NCBI RefSeq assembly: GCF_946479885.1
Contig: NZ_CAMLHM010000070.1
Coordinates: 1-17,838 of the forward strand
Direction of reading: 5' to 3'
Origin: an uncultured Devosia sp.
Lineage (GTDB): Bacteria; Pseudomonadota; Alphaproteobacteria; Rhizobiales; Devosiaceae
Length of the DNA stretch: 17,838 nucleotides
Shown here: piece by piece, positions 1 through 7,511 of the stretch
Layout: the number at the start of each line of letters is the position of its first letter
Position numbering within the stretch: the stretch's first letter is position 1
Notes under the pieces: model-generated
What the model saw: the letters and a program-made list of their open reading frames with translations, nothing else
What the model was told of the DNA's origin: nothing
Databases searched by the model: none
Position numbers and translations under genes: made by a program

Positions 1-1
1 G

Positions 2-151
2 CTGGGGGCTGGAACGCCGGCGGCCGAGGTCGCGTACGCCCTCGGCTATGCGGACCAGCCGCATCTCATTCGTTTGCTGCGCACCTTCATGGGCACGACG
101 CCCGGACAGGTCGCCCGGGCGTCGGCCGGCAGCCTCAGCGCACCTGGCTGA
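2..151 (+). CDS. AraC-family transcriptional regulator, C-terminal end (5' truncated by window)
   Basis: The frame starting at base 2 is open from the window edge to a TGA at 149-151 and encodes 49 residues. It reads AAEVAYALGYADQPHLIRLL, then RTFMGTTPGQVAR, which is the second helix-turn-helix of AraC/XylS regulators. The A-x-x-x-G-[YF]-x-[DS]-x-x-[HY]-[LF] core and the T-P-[GS]-[QE] ending of the family are both present. The DNA-binding domain is therefore complete at its C-terminus, and the ligand-sensing N-terminal part lies outside the window. The last 17 bases overlap the 3' end of the convergent epoxide hydrolase gene. AraC regulators often control a neighbouring catabolic gene, so the hydrolase is a candidate target. 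That is inference only. Its effector is unknown. Confidence 0.85.
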   Translation: MGAGTPAAEVAYALGYADQPHLIRLLRTFMGTTPGQVARASAGSLSAPG

Positions 152-1268
152 AGAAGCTCCTGATATCGGCAATCAGCGCGTCGGTGGCGTCGATTGTGGC
201 GAAGTGCCCGCCGCTCTCCATTTCGCTCCACTGCACGATATTGCTGAACGAGCGCTCGACGAAGGTGCGCACCGAACGGAAATCGTTGGGGAACGAGGCC
301 ACTGCCGTCGGCACCGCGGTCGGGATTTCGCGGTAGCCGCCACCGGTCTGGCCGGTTTCGAGGAAGAAGTTGCCCTGCTCGCTGCCCGAATTGGTGAACC
401 AGTAGAGCGAGGCATTGGTGAGGAACAGCTCGCGATCCATGGTCGCGGCCGCCTCGCCCTCGAAGCCGAAGAACAGTTCCGCATTCCAGGCCAGCTGGGC
501 GACCGGGGAATCCACAAGGCCGTAGGCATGGGTGCCGGGGCGCTTGGACTGGATATCGGCATAGCCATTGTATTTCTGGAATTTTTCGAGATTGGCAAAG
601 CCGGCCAGCTCGAACGGGCTGAGCTTGTCCATCTCGCCCGGCGCGCCGGACGGGAAGGCAAAGACCTGCTGCAGGTGCACCCCGATCAGACCCTCGGGCG
701 CCAGGATCGCCAGCTCCCGCGTCACCAGCGCGCCGCCATCGCCACCCTGGGCGCCGTAGCGGGTATAGCCCAGCCGCTTCATCAGCACATCCCAGGCTGC
801 CGCGGTGCGCACCGCTTCCCAGCCGGGGCCGGCGAGCGGGGTCGAAAAACCATAGCCAGGCAGCGACGGGATCACCAGGTGGAAGGCCTGGGCGCCCGGG
901 TTGCCATGGGCGCTCGGATTGGTGAGCTGGTCGATGACGGGCAGGAACTCGACCACGCTCGACGGCCAGCCATGGGTCAGCACCAGCGGCACCGCATCGG
1001 CCTCGGGCGACCGCACATGGAGGAAATGGATAGTCTGTCCGTCGATCTCGGTCAGGAACTGCGGATAGGCGTTGAGCTTGGCCTCCCAGGCGCGCCAGTC
1101 ATAGGAATTGAGCCACTGCTCGGCCAATTCGCGCATGAAGGGGACGGGCTGGCCGCGGCTCCAGTCGCGGGAGAAGGTGGTGGGAAACCGGGCCATGCGC
1201 AGGCGCAGGTGCAGGTCTTCGATCTGGGCGTCGTCGATGGCGATCTTGAAGGGAGTGATGGCGGTCAT
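135..1268 (-). CDS. Epoxide hydrolase, alpha/beta-hydrolase fold with EHN N-terminal domain
   Basis: A 377-residue protein resembling microsomal-type (EPHX1-like) bacterial epoxide hydrolases, which open epoxides to diols through a covalent ester intermediate. Residues 5 to about 110 form the EHN domain (FKIAIDDAQIEDLHLRL at the start). HGWP at 99-102 is the oxyanion motif. The nucleophile is Asp177 in GGDGG. Tyr289 in the lid segment LYWFT is a candidate epoxide-activating tyrosine. Asp329 (FPND) is a candidate acid, and His355 (GGHFA) is the catalytic base. Length fits the family. The ATG at 1268 is preceded by GAGGA about 8 bases upstream. No signal peptide is visible, so it is probably cytoplasmic. 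One oddity: the family nucleophile motif is usually GGDWG, but here the Trp is Gly178. The substrate cannot be told from sequence, and some relatives act on xenobiotic or terpene epoxides. Confidence 0.9.
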   Translation of the reverse strand: MTAITPFKIAIDDAQIEDLHLRLRMARFPTTFSRDWSRGQPVPFMRELAEQWLNSYDWRAWEAKLNAYPQFLTEIDGQTIHFLHVRSPEADAVPLVLTHGWPSSVVEFLPVIDQLTNPSAHGNPGAQAFHLVIPSLPGYGFSTPLAGPGWEAVRTAAAWDVLMKRLGYTRYGAQGGDGGALVTRELAILAPEGLIGVHLQQVFAFPSGAPGEMDKLSPFELAGFANLEKFQKYNGYADIQSKRPGTHAYGLVDSPVAQLAWNAELFFGFEGEAAATMDRELFLTNASLYWFTNSGSEQGNFFLETGQTGGGYREIPTAVPTAVASFPNDFRSVRTFVERSFSNIVQWSEMESGGHFATIDATDALIADIRSFFSQVR

Positions 1269-1289
1269 GTGTCGGTCCTCGCTGTTGCT

Positions 1290-1330
1290 GGCTTCGACCT
1301 CCGAAGCCTTGCCCCTGTTCTAGGGACAGG
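1290..1330. promoter_or_regulatory. Two inverted repeats in the leader of the epoxide hydrolase gene
   Basis: The 152-bp gap between hpt and the hydrolase gene carries two perfect dyads. The first is GGCTTCG-ACCTC-CGAAGCC (1290-1308), a 7-bp stem about 22 bases before the hydrolase start. The second is CCTGT-N7-ACAGG (1314-1330). They could be an mRNA hairpin and an operator respectively. The CCTGT dyad has the geometry of a dimeric repressor site rather than the direct repeats usual for AraC proteins. No convincing -35/-10 pair was identified. Confidence 0.35.
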
Positions 1331-1420
1331 CCCGATTTGGAGATTGAAGATTTCCGACAAAGCGAGGTGGCGGAGAGGTCGCAGCAGACCTCATGGTGTG
1401 CCTACGACTGGCCGCCTAGG

Positions 1421-1813
1421 TCAGGCTGGTTCGTTGCTCAGCATGCGGGCGATGAAGCTGCGGACTTCTTCGATGGCGATGCCGAGATCGGCGATGCGCT
1501 CGGAGGCCAGCGGCCGGCCGGCCTGCATCTCGACTTCGCAGCTCTTGGCGAGCTCGGCTATGGTCCAGGCGCCCACGCCGCTGGCGGCACCCTTGATGGA
1601 ATGGAGGTTGATGGCCAGGTCATCATAGGTGGCCGCCATTTCCAGGCGCCCGAAATAGGTTTTGACCGTGGTGTCGAACAGCCGAAGGATCTCGTATTCG
1701 AGGTTTTCGTCGCCCAGGCACTGCTTGGCCAGGTGCACCAGGTCGATGGGTCGCATCGCCCTAGTATGGGCTACCCGGTCGAGTTTCTCGACCGCTGCTG
1801 ATCGCTGCGCCAT
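1421..1813 (-). CDS. Hpt-domain phosphotransfer protein
   Basis: A 130-residue single-domain histidine phosphotransfer protein. It relays phosphoryl groups between a hybrid kinase receiver and a response regulator. The hallmark HSIKG motif places the phosphorylated histidine at residue 71. The helix after it (GAASGVGAWTIAELAKSCE) matches the Hpt four-helix-bundle pattern of Gly-rich turn, hydrophobic LA and Cys-x-x-x-E. An open frame extends upstream to 1867, but the ATG at 1813 has AAGGAG nine bases upstream, whereas the upstream start adds only an Arg-rich, non-conserved 18-residue tail. I therefore chose 1813. The gene is divergent from the giant polar-protein gene at 2174 and shares about 360 bp with it. 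Its partner kinase is not in the window. A link to cell-cycle phosphorelays is possible but unproven. Confidence 0.88.
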   Translation of the reverse strand: MAQRSAAVEKLDRVAHTRAMRPIDLVHLAKQCLGDENLEYEILRLFDTTVKTYFGRLEMAATYDDLAINLHSIKGAASGVGAWTIAELAKSCEVEMQAGRPLASERIADLGIAIEEVRSFIARMLSNEPA

Positions 1814-2173
1814 TCTGGCGGCTCCTTCACTGCTGCGGCGACGCGCCCGACGGACGGACAATGCCACATCAGCAGCCTAGAGCGGCCGGATGAACAGCTG
1901 ATTAAGCCACATCTTCGCCTTTCTTTGGCGGTTCTGATGCGCGCCATCTCCCCAGGAAATTAACCTTTGGGTAAGATTGCGCTCGGTTTAGCTCAAATTG
2001 AATGTATTAATGTGGTTTAAGCCAGCGCGCGGCGGCGAGGGTGGAGGAACGATGCGGGGCATTTGCATCGAATTGTTTCTATATGACCACAGGCCCGGAA
2101 ACGGGTGCGGAGTCATACCAGCTCCCGAAGTCCGCCTTGTTGCTGTGAAGCCGACGCGAGAGTTGTAAAGAGT
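1814..2173. promoter_or_regulatory. Divergent intergenic region (hpt / giant gene) with a CtrA-like site
   Basis: About 360 bp contain no convincing gene. The central part is much more AT-rich than its surroundings. TTAA-CCTTTGG-GTAA at 1960-1974 matches the alphaproteobacterial CtrA consensus TTAA-N7-TTAA at seven of eight fixed bases. A second pair, TTAA-TGTGGT-TTAA at 2007-2020, has both half-sites perfect but a 6-bp spacer, one short of the consensus. Either could control hpt, the giant gene or both. A TATATG at about 2081-2086 could be a -10 element for the rightward gene, but I see no good -35 at 17 bp. The CtrA call is motif similarity only. Confidence 0.35.
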
Positions 2174-5100
2174 ATGGCGAAGAACCCGACCCCCCAAAAC
2201 GATCCCGCCGCGCTGGCCTTCTCAGCCGTCGAAGACGCCCTCAAGGAATCGGTATTTAGCCTCGACAGCACGCCGCAGCAGGCGCCCGAACGCCGCCCGT
2301 CTGAGAATATCCGCTCGGAGCGCCTGCGCGCCGCCGACAAGATTGCCCAGCAGGCCGGCAGTGTCGCCAATGACGACCGCTTCCCCACCTCCAAGATTCT
2401 CTACAACCTGCAGAACCGCTCTTCGTCCGCGCCCACCTGGATCGCGCTCGTGCTCTCGGTGGTGTGGATCGCCGTTGCGGGTGCCGTCGCCTGGCTGCGT
2501 TATGGCTCGCAGATGGGCAATTTCGCCAGCTTCGTCGGCACCATTGATTTCATCGGCCTCGTCGCCATCCTGTTCCTGCCGGTCCTCGGCTTTTTTGCCG
2601 TAGCCACCCTGTTCCGTCGCGCGCAGGACCTGCGCAACGCCGCTTCCTCGATCACCCAGGCCGCCATCCGCCTGGCTGAACCCGAAGTGACGGCCGCCGA
2701 CAAGGTGGCCTCGGTCGGCCAGGCCGTGCGCCGCGAAGTCAACGCGCTTGGCGATGGGCTGGAACGCGCCTTGTCGCGCGCCGGCGAGCTCGAAGTGATG
2801 ATCCACAACGAGGTCACCGCCCTCGAGCGTACCTATTCGGACAATGAATCGCGCATGCGCGCGCTGATCGCCGAACTGGCAAGCCAGCGTGAAAGCGTGC
2901 TCACCAATACCGAGCGCGTGCGTGAAGCGATCACCGAAAGCCATACCGGCCTCGTCTTCGACCTCGACATGATCAGCCAGCGCATCGCCGGCACCATCGT
3001 CGAAAGCGGCGGCAATCTGACCCGTGCGCTCGAGACCGCCGGCAACACGCTGACCAACACGTTCGGCGAGCGCACCGAGAACTTCGTTTCTCTCGTGGAC
3101 AACCGGACCACCGATTTCATCTCCTCGCTCGACAACAGTGCCAATCGCCTGGCTTTGACCTTTGAAGACCAGACCGGCGCCATGTCCAATGCGCTTGATG
3201 CGCGCGCCGCTGACCTCAATGCTGGCGTCGAGAGCCGCATCGCCAAGCTGACCGATGCGCTCGATGCCCATTCAACCTCGATCGGCAACGCCATCGACTC
3301 GCGCACCCACCTGATCGAAGAGCGGACCGCCGCCCTCACCGGCTCGCTCGAAGAGCGGACGGTGTCGATCACGGGCCTCCTGGAATCGCGCACCGGCGAA
3401 CTGACTTCGGCGCTCGACGAACGCACTGCTGCCCTCTCGACCCTGCTGACCGATGGCGGCGCGTCCCTGCTCGAGCAGCTGCGCGAACGCGGCCACCAGG
3501 TCACCGGCGGCCTCGACATGATCGGCCAGCGCATTGCCGAGGACATTTCCGCCCGCTCGCGCGAGGCCGAGGTGCTGCTCAACGCGCTGACCCGCCAGCT
3601 CGACGAGTCGGTCTCCATCCAGCTCAATGCCATGGATAGCCGCCTGCAGTCGGCGGTGATCGAGATCAATGGCGCCCTGGACGACACGTCCGAACGTGCC
3701 CGCATCACCCTGGCGACGGCCGGGCAGGATTCGCTGAGCCAGTTCGACGCCCGCCTCAACGAAATTGCCGCCATTCTCGATACGCGCCTGCATACGCTGG
3801 ACAATGTCATCGGCGACAAGGGCGACAGCCTGATCGAGCGCCTCGACGCCCAGGGCACGAGCTTTGCCGCCCGCGCCAATGTGCTGGAAATGGCGCTCAA
3901 CGAAGAATCGGGCCGCTTCAACGACGTGGTGGCTGAACGCACCCGCGAAATGGGCGAAGTGCTCGGCGCCCGCACCAAGGCCATCACCGAGAGCCTGACC
4001 AACCGCACCCGCGAAATCTCGGATTCGCTGGAAGGTCATGCCGGGGTCATCGCCGAAGCGCTCGACGGCCGGACCAAGACCATCGACGATATCCTGGCCG
4101 CCCGCACGAACGAACTGGGCAGCACTATCGAAACCCGGGCGCTCGAACTCGACGAGACCCTGGCCAACCGCAGCCGCGACATGGGCGAAGCCATCCGCGT
4201 TCGCAGCCAGGAGCTGGGCGAGACCCTGACCGGCAGCACCAGCGCCTTCGACCAGGCCATTGCCGGCCGCACGCAACGCCTCGCCGACACCCTGTCGGAA
4301 AAGACCACCGCACTGTCGCTGGAACTGGACAGCCGCACCGGCACCCTGACCAGCCAGCTCGACGAGCGCACCGAAGCGCTGGTGACCCAGCTCACGGACC
4401 GCACGACCACGCTGACCAGCGAGTTCGACAGCCGCACCACCGAGCTGCGCGGCGCCCTCGATACCGGCACCCAGCAACTGGCCCAGGCCGTCGGCACGCG
4501 CACCCAGCAGCTGTCCGAAGCCCTCGGCACCCGCACCCAGGCGCTCAGCGATACGCTGGCGACCCACACGACCTCGATCGGCGAAACCATCGGCCTGCGG
4601 ACGGCCGAACTGGCCGAGACCATCTCCCAGCAGGGCGAGGAAGCCCGCACCAAGATCGACGGCTCGCTGCGCCTTGCCACCGATACGATGGGCGAGCGCG
4701 TCGGCAGCATGTCGACGCTGATCGCCGACAAGGTCAACGAGCTCAACAACAATCTCGGCCACGGCCTGGACAATGCCATTGCCCGCATCTCCGATGCCGA
4801 GCATGGCGTCACCGCGCGTATCGACCACGCCAGCGCCACCGTTGGCGAGAGCGCCCGCCGCGCCGCCGAACTCATCGAGACGGGCGTCAACTCCGCCCGC
4901 CAAGCCATCAGCGACATGGTCGACCAGCGCCTGGGCACCCTGCCCGAGGCCATCACCGCCCGCGCCGACATTACGGCCGAGCGCCTGGCCGCGCTCAATG
5001 CCACGATCAATACCTCGATCACCCAGTCGATGGCCGATCTCGAAGCCGGTGCCGATCGCATCGAGGAAACCATCGCCACCCGCATCACGGCGGCGACCCA

Positions 5101-7432
5101 GAACATCTCGACCGATATCACCAATACCGCCAACCGCATGGACAGCGCCGTGCGCACCGCGCTCGAGCAGATCCGCGTGGCTGCCGGCGATATCGACCAG
5201 TTGCTCACGGTCAAGGCCGTGGACGCGGTGGACACGATCGAGACCCGCCTCAGCGGCATCAACCGCTCGGTGGAACAGCACACCAACGCCTTCGCGGCCC
5301 TGGTGAACGAGAAATCGGACCAGCTGCAGGGCGCCCTGGCCAGCCACGGCAACCTGCTGCGCGACGCCCTGGGCGAGAATGCCCGCGAAGCCGAGGCCAT
5401 CATGGCCGTATCGACCTCGCGCATCCTCACCGATGTTACCGCGGCCCTGGGCAAGCTCAACGACAGCAACCTGCTGCTGCAGCGCGTGCTGGATGCCTCG
5501 ACGGCCAACCTCGCCAACCTCGAGACATCAGTCGCCCAGCAGACCTCGACCTACTCGACCACCGTCCGCGAGGCCATCGGCCAGACCGAACAGGCCGGCG
5601 CCATGGTCAGCCAGCATGTCGGCGCGCTCCAGGCCACGATCCGTGGCATGGTCGACGAGTTCTCGACCGTGCTCGGCCGGCTCGATGCCGAAGCTGCCAA
5701 CATGTCCCAGGCCTCGACGGCCCTGGCGCTCACCAGCGACGATGCCCTGCAGACGCTCGAAGATCGCCGCAGCGCCATGGACGCGCTGGCCCAGAGCTTT
5801 GCCTCGCGCGCCGATGATATCGACGGCCGCATGCGCCTCTTCGCGCAGTCGATCGCCGATACGGTCAATGACACGGAACGCCGCCTGATCGGCGCCCGCC
5901 GCGCCATGGACGACGCCCTGACGGCCACGACAGGCACCGTGGTGCAGACGCTGGAGCAGACCACCGGCACCATCACCGGGGCCATCCAGGCATCGACGCA
6001 GGACGTCACCGACGCGCTCTACGCCACCAACGAGCGCTTCACCTCGACGCTGTCGTCCAATGCCGGCCAGGTCGACAACGCCGTGCAGCGCGCCGCCGAG
6101 GCGGCCGCAGCCGCGCTCAACCAGACCGCTTCGTCGGTCCGGATGGCGCTCAGCGACCAGGCCAACCAGGTCAACAACGCCCTCGAGGACAATGCCAACA
6201 AGGTCAGCGACGTGCTGGCTGCCACCGCCGGCAACGTCACCGACGTGCTCAACACCACCACATCAACGCTGGCCGACACGATCAGCGACAGCTCGGTTTC
6301 GGTGCGCAACGCCATCGCCTCCAATGCCGGCCAGCTGCGCAACGCCATCGACCAGACCACCGGCACGTTCCGCCAGGCGCTGGACGAAACCTCGGGCGAA
6401 GTCACCAACCGCCTGGGCGAGTTCCGTGGCGCCGCCGACGCCGAAGGCCGCCGCGCCAATGCAGCACTGCAGCAGGCCCAGCAGATGATGGTCGTCGAAA
6501 TGCAGCGCGCCATCGAAGAGGCAACCCAGCGCTTCAACGATACCGCTCGCGCCATGCGCGAAACGGCACGTGAAGTGGGCACCGAGCTCGAAGCCACCCG
6601 CGCCGAACTGGCGCGCGGCGTCAACGAGCTGCCCGAGGAGACCCGCGCCAGCGCCGCCGCCATGCGCCGCGTCGTGGCCGAGCAGATCGAGGCGCTCAGC
6701 GAACTCAACGCCATCGTGCGCAGCCAGCCGGCTACGCACGACCTCAACGACCGCCGCCCGCCACGCCCTGCCCCGCGCGCCGAGCCCCGCAACGAGCCGC
6801 CGGCCTACCAGCCGCCGCGCCAGCCCGAGCCCGTCCGCGAAACCTACCGCGACGCCCCGGCTCGCCAGGCAACGACGCTGGTCGACCCGATCCGTCCGAG
6901 CGAACCGGTGCGCCGTGCCGAGCAGCCAGTGCGCCAGCCCGAGCCTGTGCGCCAGCCGGAGCCGGTGCGTCAGCCCGAGCCCCAGCCGGTCGCCGAGGCC
7001 GAGCCCGAAGCGCCCGCCCCTGCCGAGAATGGCGGTTGGCTGCGCGACGTGCTGCGCAATGCCACGGCCAAGCAGCAGAGCGCCCAGCCGCAGCAGACCG
7101 GGCTTTCGGGCCTGACCGAGGAAATCGCCAACGCCATCGACGATGGTGCCCTGGCCGATGCCTGGGCCCGCTACCAGGCCGGCGAATCCAACGTGTTCTC
7201 GCGCCGCATCTATACCCTGGCCGGCCAGGGCACTTACGACGACGTGCGCAAGAAGCTGCAGCGCGAGCCCGAATTCGCCCGCACCGCGCAGGCCTATATG
7301 AGCGAGTTCGAACAGCTGCTGAAGCGCGCCGCCGCCGGCGCCCATCCGGCCGCCGAGACCCGCGAATACCTGCTGAGCGACCGCGGCAAGGTCTATACGA
7401 CCCTGGCCCATGCCAGCGGCCGGCTGAACTGA
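2174..7432 (+). CDS. gpr: Giant apolipoprotein-like membrane protein, probable growth pole ring protein (GPR/RgsE-like)
   Basis: A 1752-residue protein. The order is a cytoplasmic N-terminus (1-86), two membrane segments (about 88-108 and 126-147), and then more than 1300 residues of predicted amphipathic helix. A Pro/Arg/Glu-rich linker follows (about 1517-1619), then a conserved-looking alpha-helical C-terminal domain (about 1620-1752, containing DAWARYQAGE). Within the helix, three arrays keep an exact 11-residue register (300-427, 589-819, 1251-1415), the periodicity of apolipoprotein helices. This layout matches the Agrobacterium growth pole ring protein and Sinorhizobium RgsE, very large membrane proteins that form a ring at the growing pole in Hyphomicrobiales. 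That identity is by architecture from memory, not by alignment. A GTG at 2105 would add 23 Cys/Arg-rich residues. I chose the ATG at 2174, whose Shine-Dalgarno is weak (GCGAGAG about 9 bases upstream). It is followed by a strong terminator and is divergent from hpt. Confidence 0.8.
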   Translation: MAKNPTPQNDPAALAFSAVEDALKESVFSLDSTPQQAPERRPSENIRSERLRAADKIAQQAGSVANDDRFPTSKILYNLQNRSSSAPTWIALVLSVVWIAVAGAVAWLRYGSQMGNFASFVGTIDFIGLVAILFLPVLGFFAVATLFRRAQDLRNAASSITQAAIRLAEPEVTAADKVASVGQAVRREVNALGDGLERALSRAGELEVMIHNEVTALERTYSDNESRMRALIAELASQRESVLTNTERVREAITESHTGLVFDLDMISQRIAGTIVESGGNLTRALETAGNTLTNTFGERTENFVSLVDNRTTDFISSLDNSANRLALTFEDQTGAMSNALDARAADLNAGVESRIAKLTDALDAHSTSIGNAIDSRTHLIEERTAALTGSLEERTVSITGLLESRTGELTSALDERTAALSTLLTDGGASLLEQLRERGHQVTGGLDMIGQRIAEDISARSREAEVLLNALTRQLDESVSIQLNAMDSRLQSAVIEINGALDDTSERARITLATAGQDSLSQFDARLNEIAAILDTRLHTLDNVIGDKGDSLIERLDAQGTSFAARANVLEMALNEESGRFNDVVAERTREMGEVLGARTKAITESLTNRTREISDSLEGHAGVIAEALDGRTKTIDDILAARTNELGSTIETRALELDETLANRSRDMGEAIRVRSQELGETLTGSTSAFDQAIAGRTQRLADTLSEKTTALSLELDSRTGTLTSQLDERTEALVTQLTDRTTTLTSEFDSRTTELRGALDTGTQQLAQAVGTRTQQLSEALGTRTQALSDTLATHTTSIGETIGLRTAELAETISQQGEEARTKIDGSLRLATDTMGERVGSMSTLIADKVNELNNNLGHGLDNAIARISDAEHGVTARIDHASATVGESARRAAELIETGVNSARQAISDMVDQRLGTLPEAITARADITAERLAALNATINTSITQSMADLEAGADRIEETIATRITAATQNISTDITNTANRMDSAVRTALEQIRVAAGDIDQLLTVKAVDAVDTIETRLSGINRSVEQHTNAFAALVNEKSDQLQGALASHGNLLRDALGENAREAEAIMAVSTSRILTDVTAALGKLNDSNLLLQRVLDASTANLANLETSVAQQTSTYSTTVREAIGQTEQAGAMVSQHVGALQATIRGMVDEFSTVLGRLDAEAANMSQASTALALTSDDALQTLEDRRSAMDALAQSFASRADDIDGRMRLFAQSIADTVNDTERRLIGARRAMDDALTATTGTVVQTLEQTTGTITGAIQASTQDVTDALYATNERFTSTLSSNAGQVDNAVQRAAEAAAAALNQTASSVRMALSDQANQVNNALEDNANKVSDVLAATAGNVTDVLNTTTSTLADTISDSSVSVRNAIASNAGQLRNAIDQTTGTFRQALDETSGEVTNRLGEFRGAADAEGRRANAALQQAQQMMVVEMQRAIEEATQRFNDTARAMRETAREVGTELEATRAELARGVNELPEETRASAAAMRRVVAEQIEALSELNAIVRSQPATHDLNDRRPPRPAPRAEPRNEPPAYQPPRQPEPVRETYRDAPARQATTLVDPIRPSEPVRRAEQPVRQPEPVRQPEPVRQPEPQPVAEAEPEAPAPAENGGWLRDVLRNATAKQQSAQPQQTGLSGLTEEIANAIDDGALADAWARYQAGESNVFSRRIYTLAGQGTYDDVRKKLQREPEFARTAQAYMSEFEQLLKRAAAGAHPAAETREYLLSDRGKVYTTLAHASGRLN
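2963..3538 (+). repeat. Duplicated LDMI(S/G)QRIA motif in the giant gene (2963-2989 and 3512-3538)
   Basis: Two 27-bp coding segments differ at only two bases and encode LDMISQRIA (residues 264-272) and LDMIGQRIA (residues 447-455). The first lies about 27 residues before the first 11-mer array. The second lies about 20 residues after that array ends. This suggests an older, larger duplication in which a cap or hinge motif flanks a block of 11-mers. Only the two endpoints are repeat units. The interval between them is ordinary coding sequence. Confidence 0.75.
3071..3454 (+). repeat. 11-residue repeat array 1 in the giant protein
   Basis: Eleven full 11-residue units plus one 7-residue unit, in continuous register (protein residues 300-427). 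Consensus is R-T-x-x-L-x-x-x-L-[DE]-x, for example RTAALTGSLEE, RTVSITGLLES, RTGELTSALDE. The short unit RTHLIEE lacks four residues, which would shift the helical face by about one turn. The DNA copies are diverged, so conservation acts on the protein. Confidence 0.9.
3938..4630 (+). repeat. 11-residue repeat array 2 in the giant protein (21 units)
   Basis: Twenty-one contiguous 33-bp units with no insertion or deletion (protein residues 589-819). They run from RTREMGEVLGA to RTAELAETISQ. The consensus is R-T-x-x-L-x-x-x-L-x-x. Position 1 is Arg in most units, position 2 is Thr, and positions 5 and 9 are hydrophobic. Eleven residues in three turns is the apolipoprotein/alpha-synuclein type of amphipathic helix and differs from a heptad coiled coil. 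Confidence 0.93.
5924..6418 (+). repeat. 11-residue repeat array 3 in the giant protein (15 units, variant consensus)
   Basis: Fifteen contiguous 33-bp units (protein residues 1251-1415), from ATTGTVVQTLE to ETSGEVTNRLG. The register is the same as in arrays 1 and 2, but the consensus has changed to x-[TN]-x-x-x-[VLF]-x-x-[AT]-[LI]-x. The leading Arg is nearly absent and Asn/Gln are frequent. The polar face is thus less charged than in array 2, which suggests a different partner or membrane affinity. Confidence 0.9.
6929..6982 (+). repeat. Three tandem 18-bp VRQPEP repeats in the Pro-rich linker
   Basis: Three near-identical 18-bp units at 6929-6946, 6947-6964 and 6965-6982 encode VRQPEP three times. 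They sit in a roughly 100-residue Pro/Arg/Glu-rich linker between the helical rod and the C-terminal domain. The high DNA identity indicates a recent slippage expansion, so copy number probably varies among strains. Confidence 0.88.
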
Positions 7433-7452
7433 GGTTTGGCAGGATGAACTAG

Positions 7453-7482
7453 AACGGCCCTGGGAAACCGGGGCCGTTTTTT
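7453..7482 (+). terminator. Rho-independent terminator of the giant gene
   Basis: An 11-bp stem (AACGGCCCTGG paired with CCGGGGCCGTT, one G-T wobble) closes a GAAA tetraloop and runs directly into six T residues, then GTTTT. It starts 20 bases after the TGA. It has no T-run on the other side, so it should act only on rightward transcripts. Confidence 0.93.
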
Positions 7483-7511
7483 GTTTTGGCGGGTGGTCGG
7501 TGGCGCTCCCC

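Noticed and set aside
48..1628. A 526-codon plus-strand frame across the epoxide hydrolase and hpt genes
   Set aside because: It runs antisense to two well-supported genes, shows no recognisable motif, and starts inside the AraC coding end in another frame.
2105..2173. GTG start giving the giant protein 23 more residues
   Set aside because: The extra segment is Cys/Arg/Ser-rich, and the ATG at 2174 opens a typical hydrophilic N-terminus. The choice is not certain because both ribosome sites are weak.
3272..5347. Long open frames antisense to the giant gene (also 2222-3271, 4036-5517 and 6263-7723 on the minus strand)
   Set aside because: They are compositional shadows. GC-rich codons and the 33-bp repeat keep the opposite frames open. 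Their translations are Gly/Ala/Asp or Ser/Arg-rich with no domain or ribosome site.
3071..6418. Tandem 33-bp periodicity considered as a CRISPR array or DNA satellite
   Set aside because: The units are diverged at the DNA level, contiguous without spacers, and conserved only at protein positions 1, 2, 5 and 9 inside one open frame.
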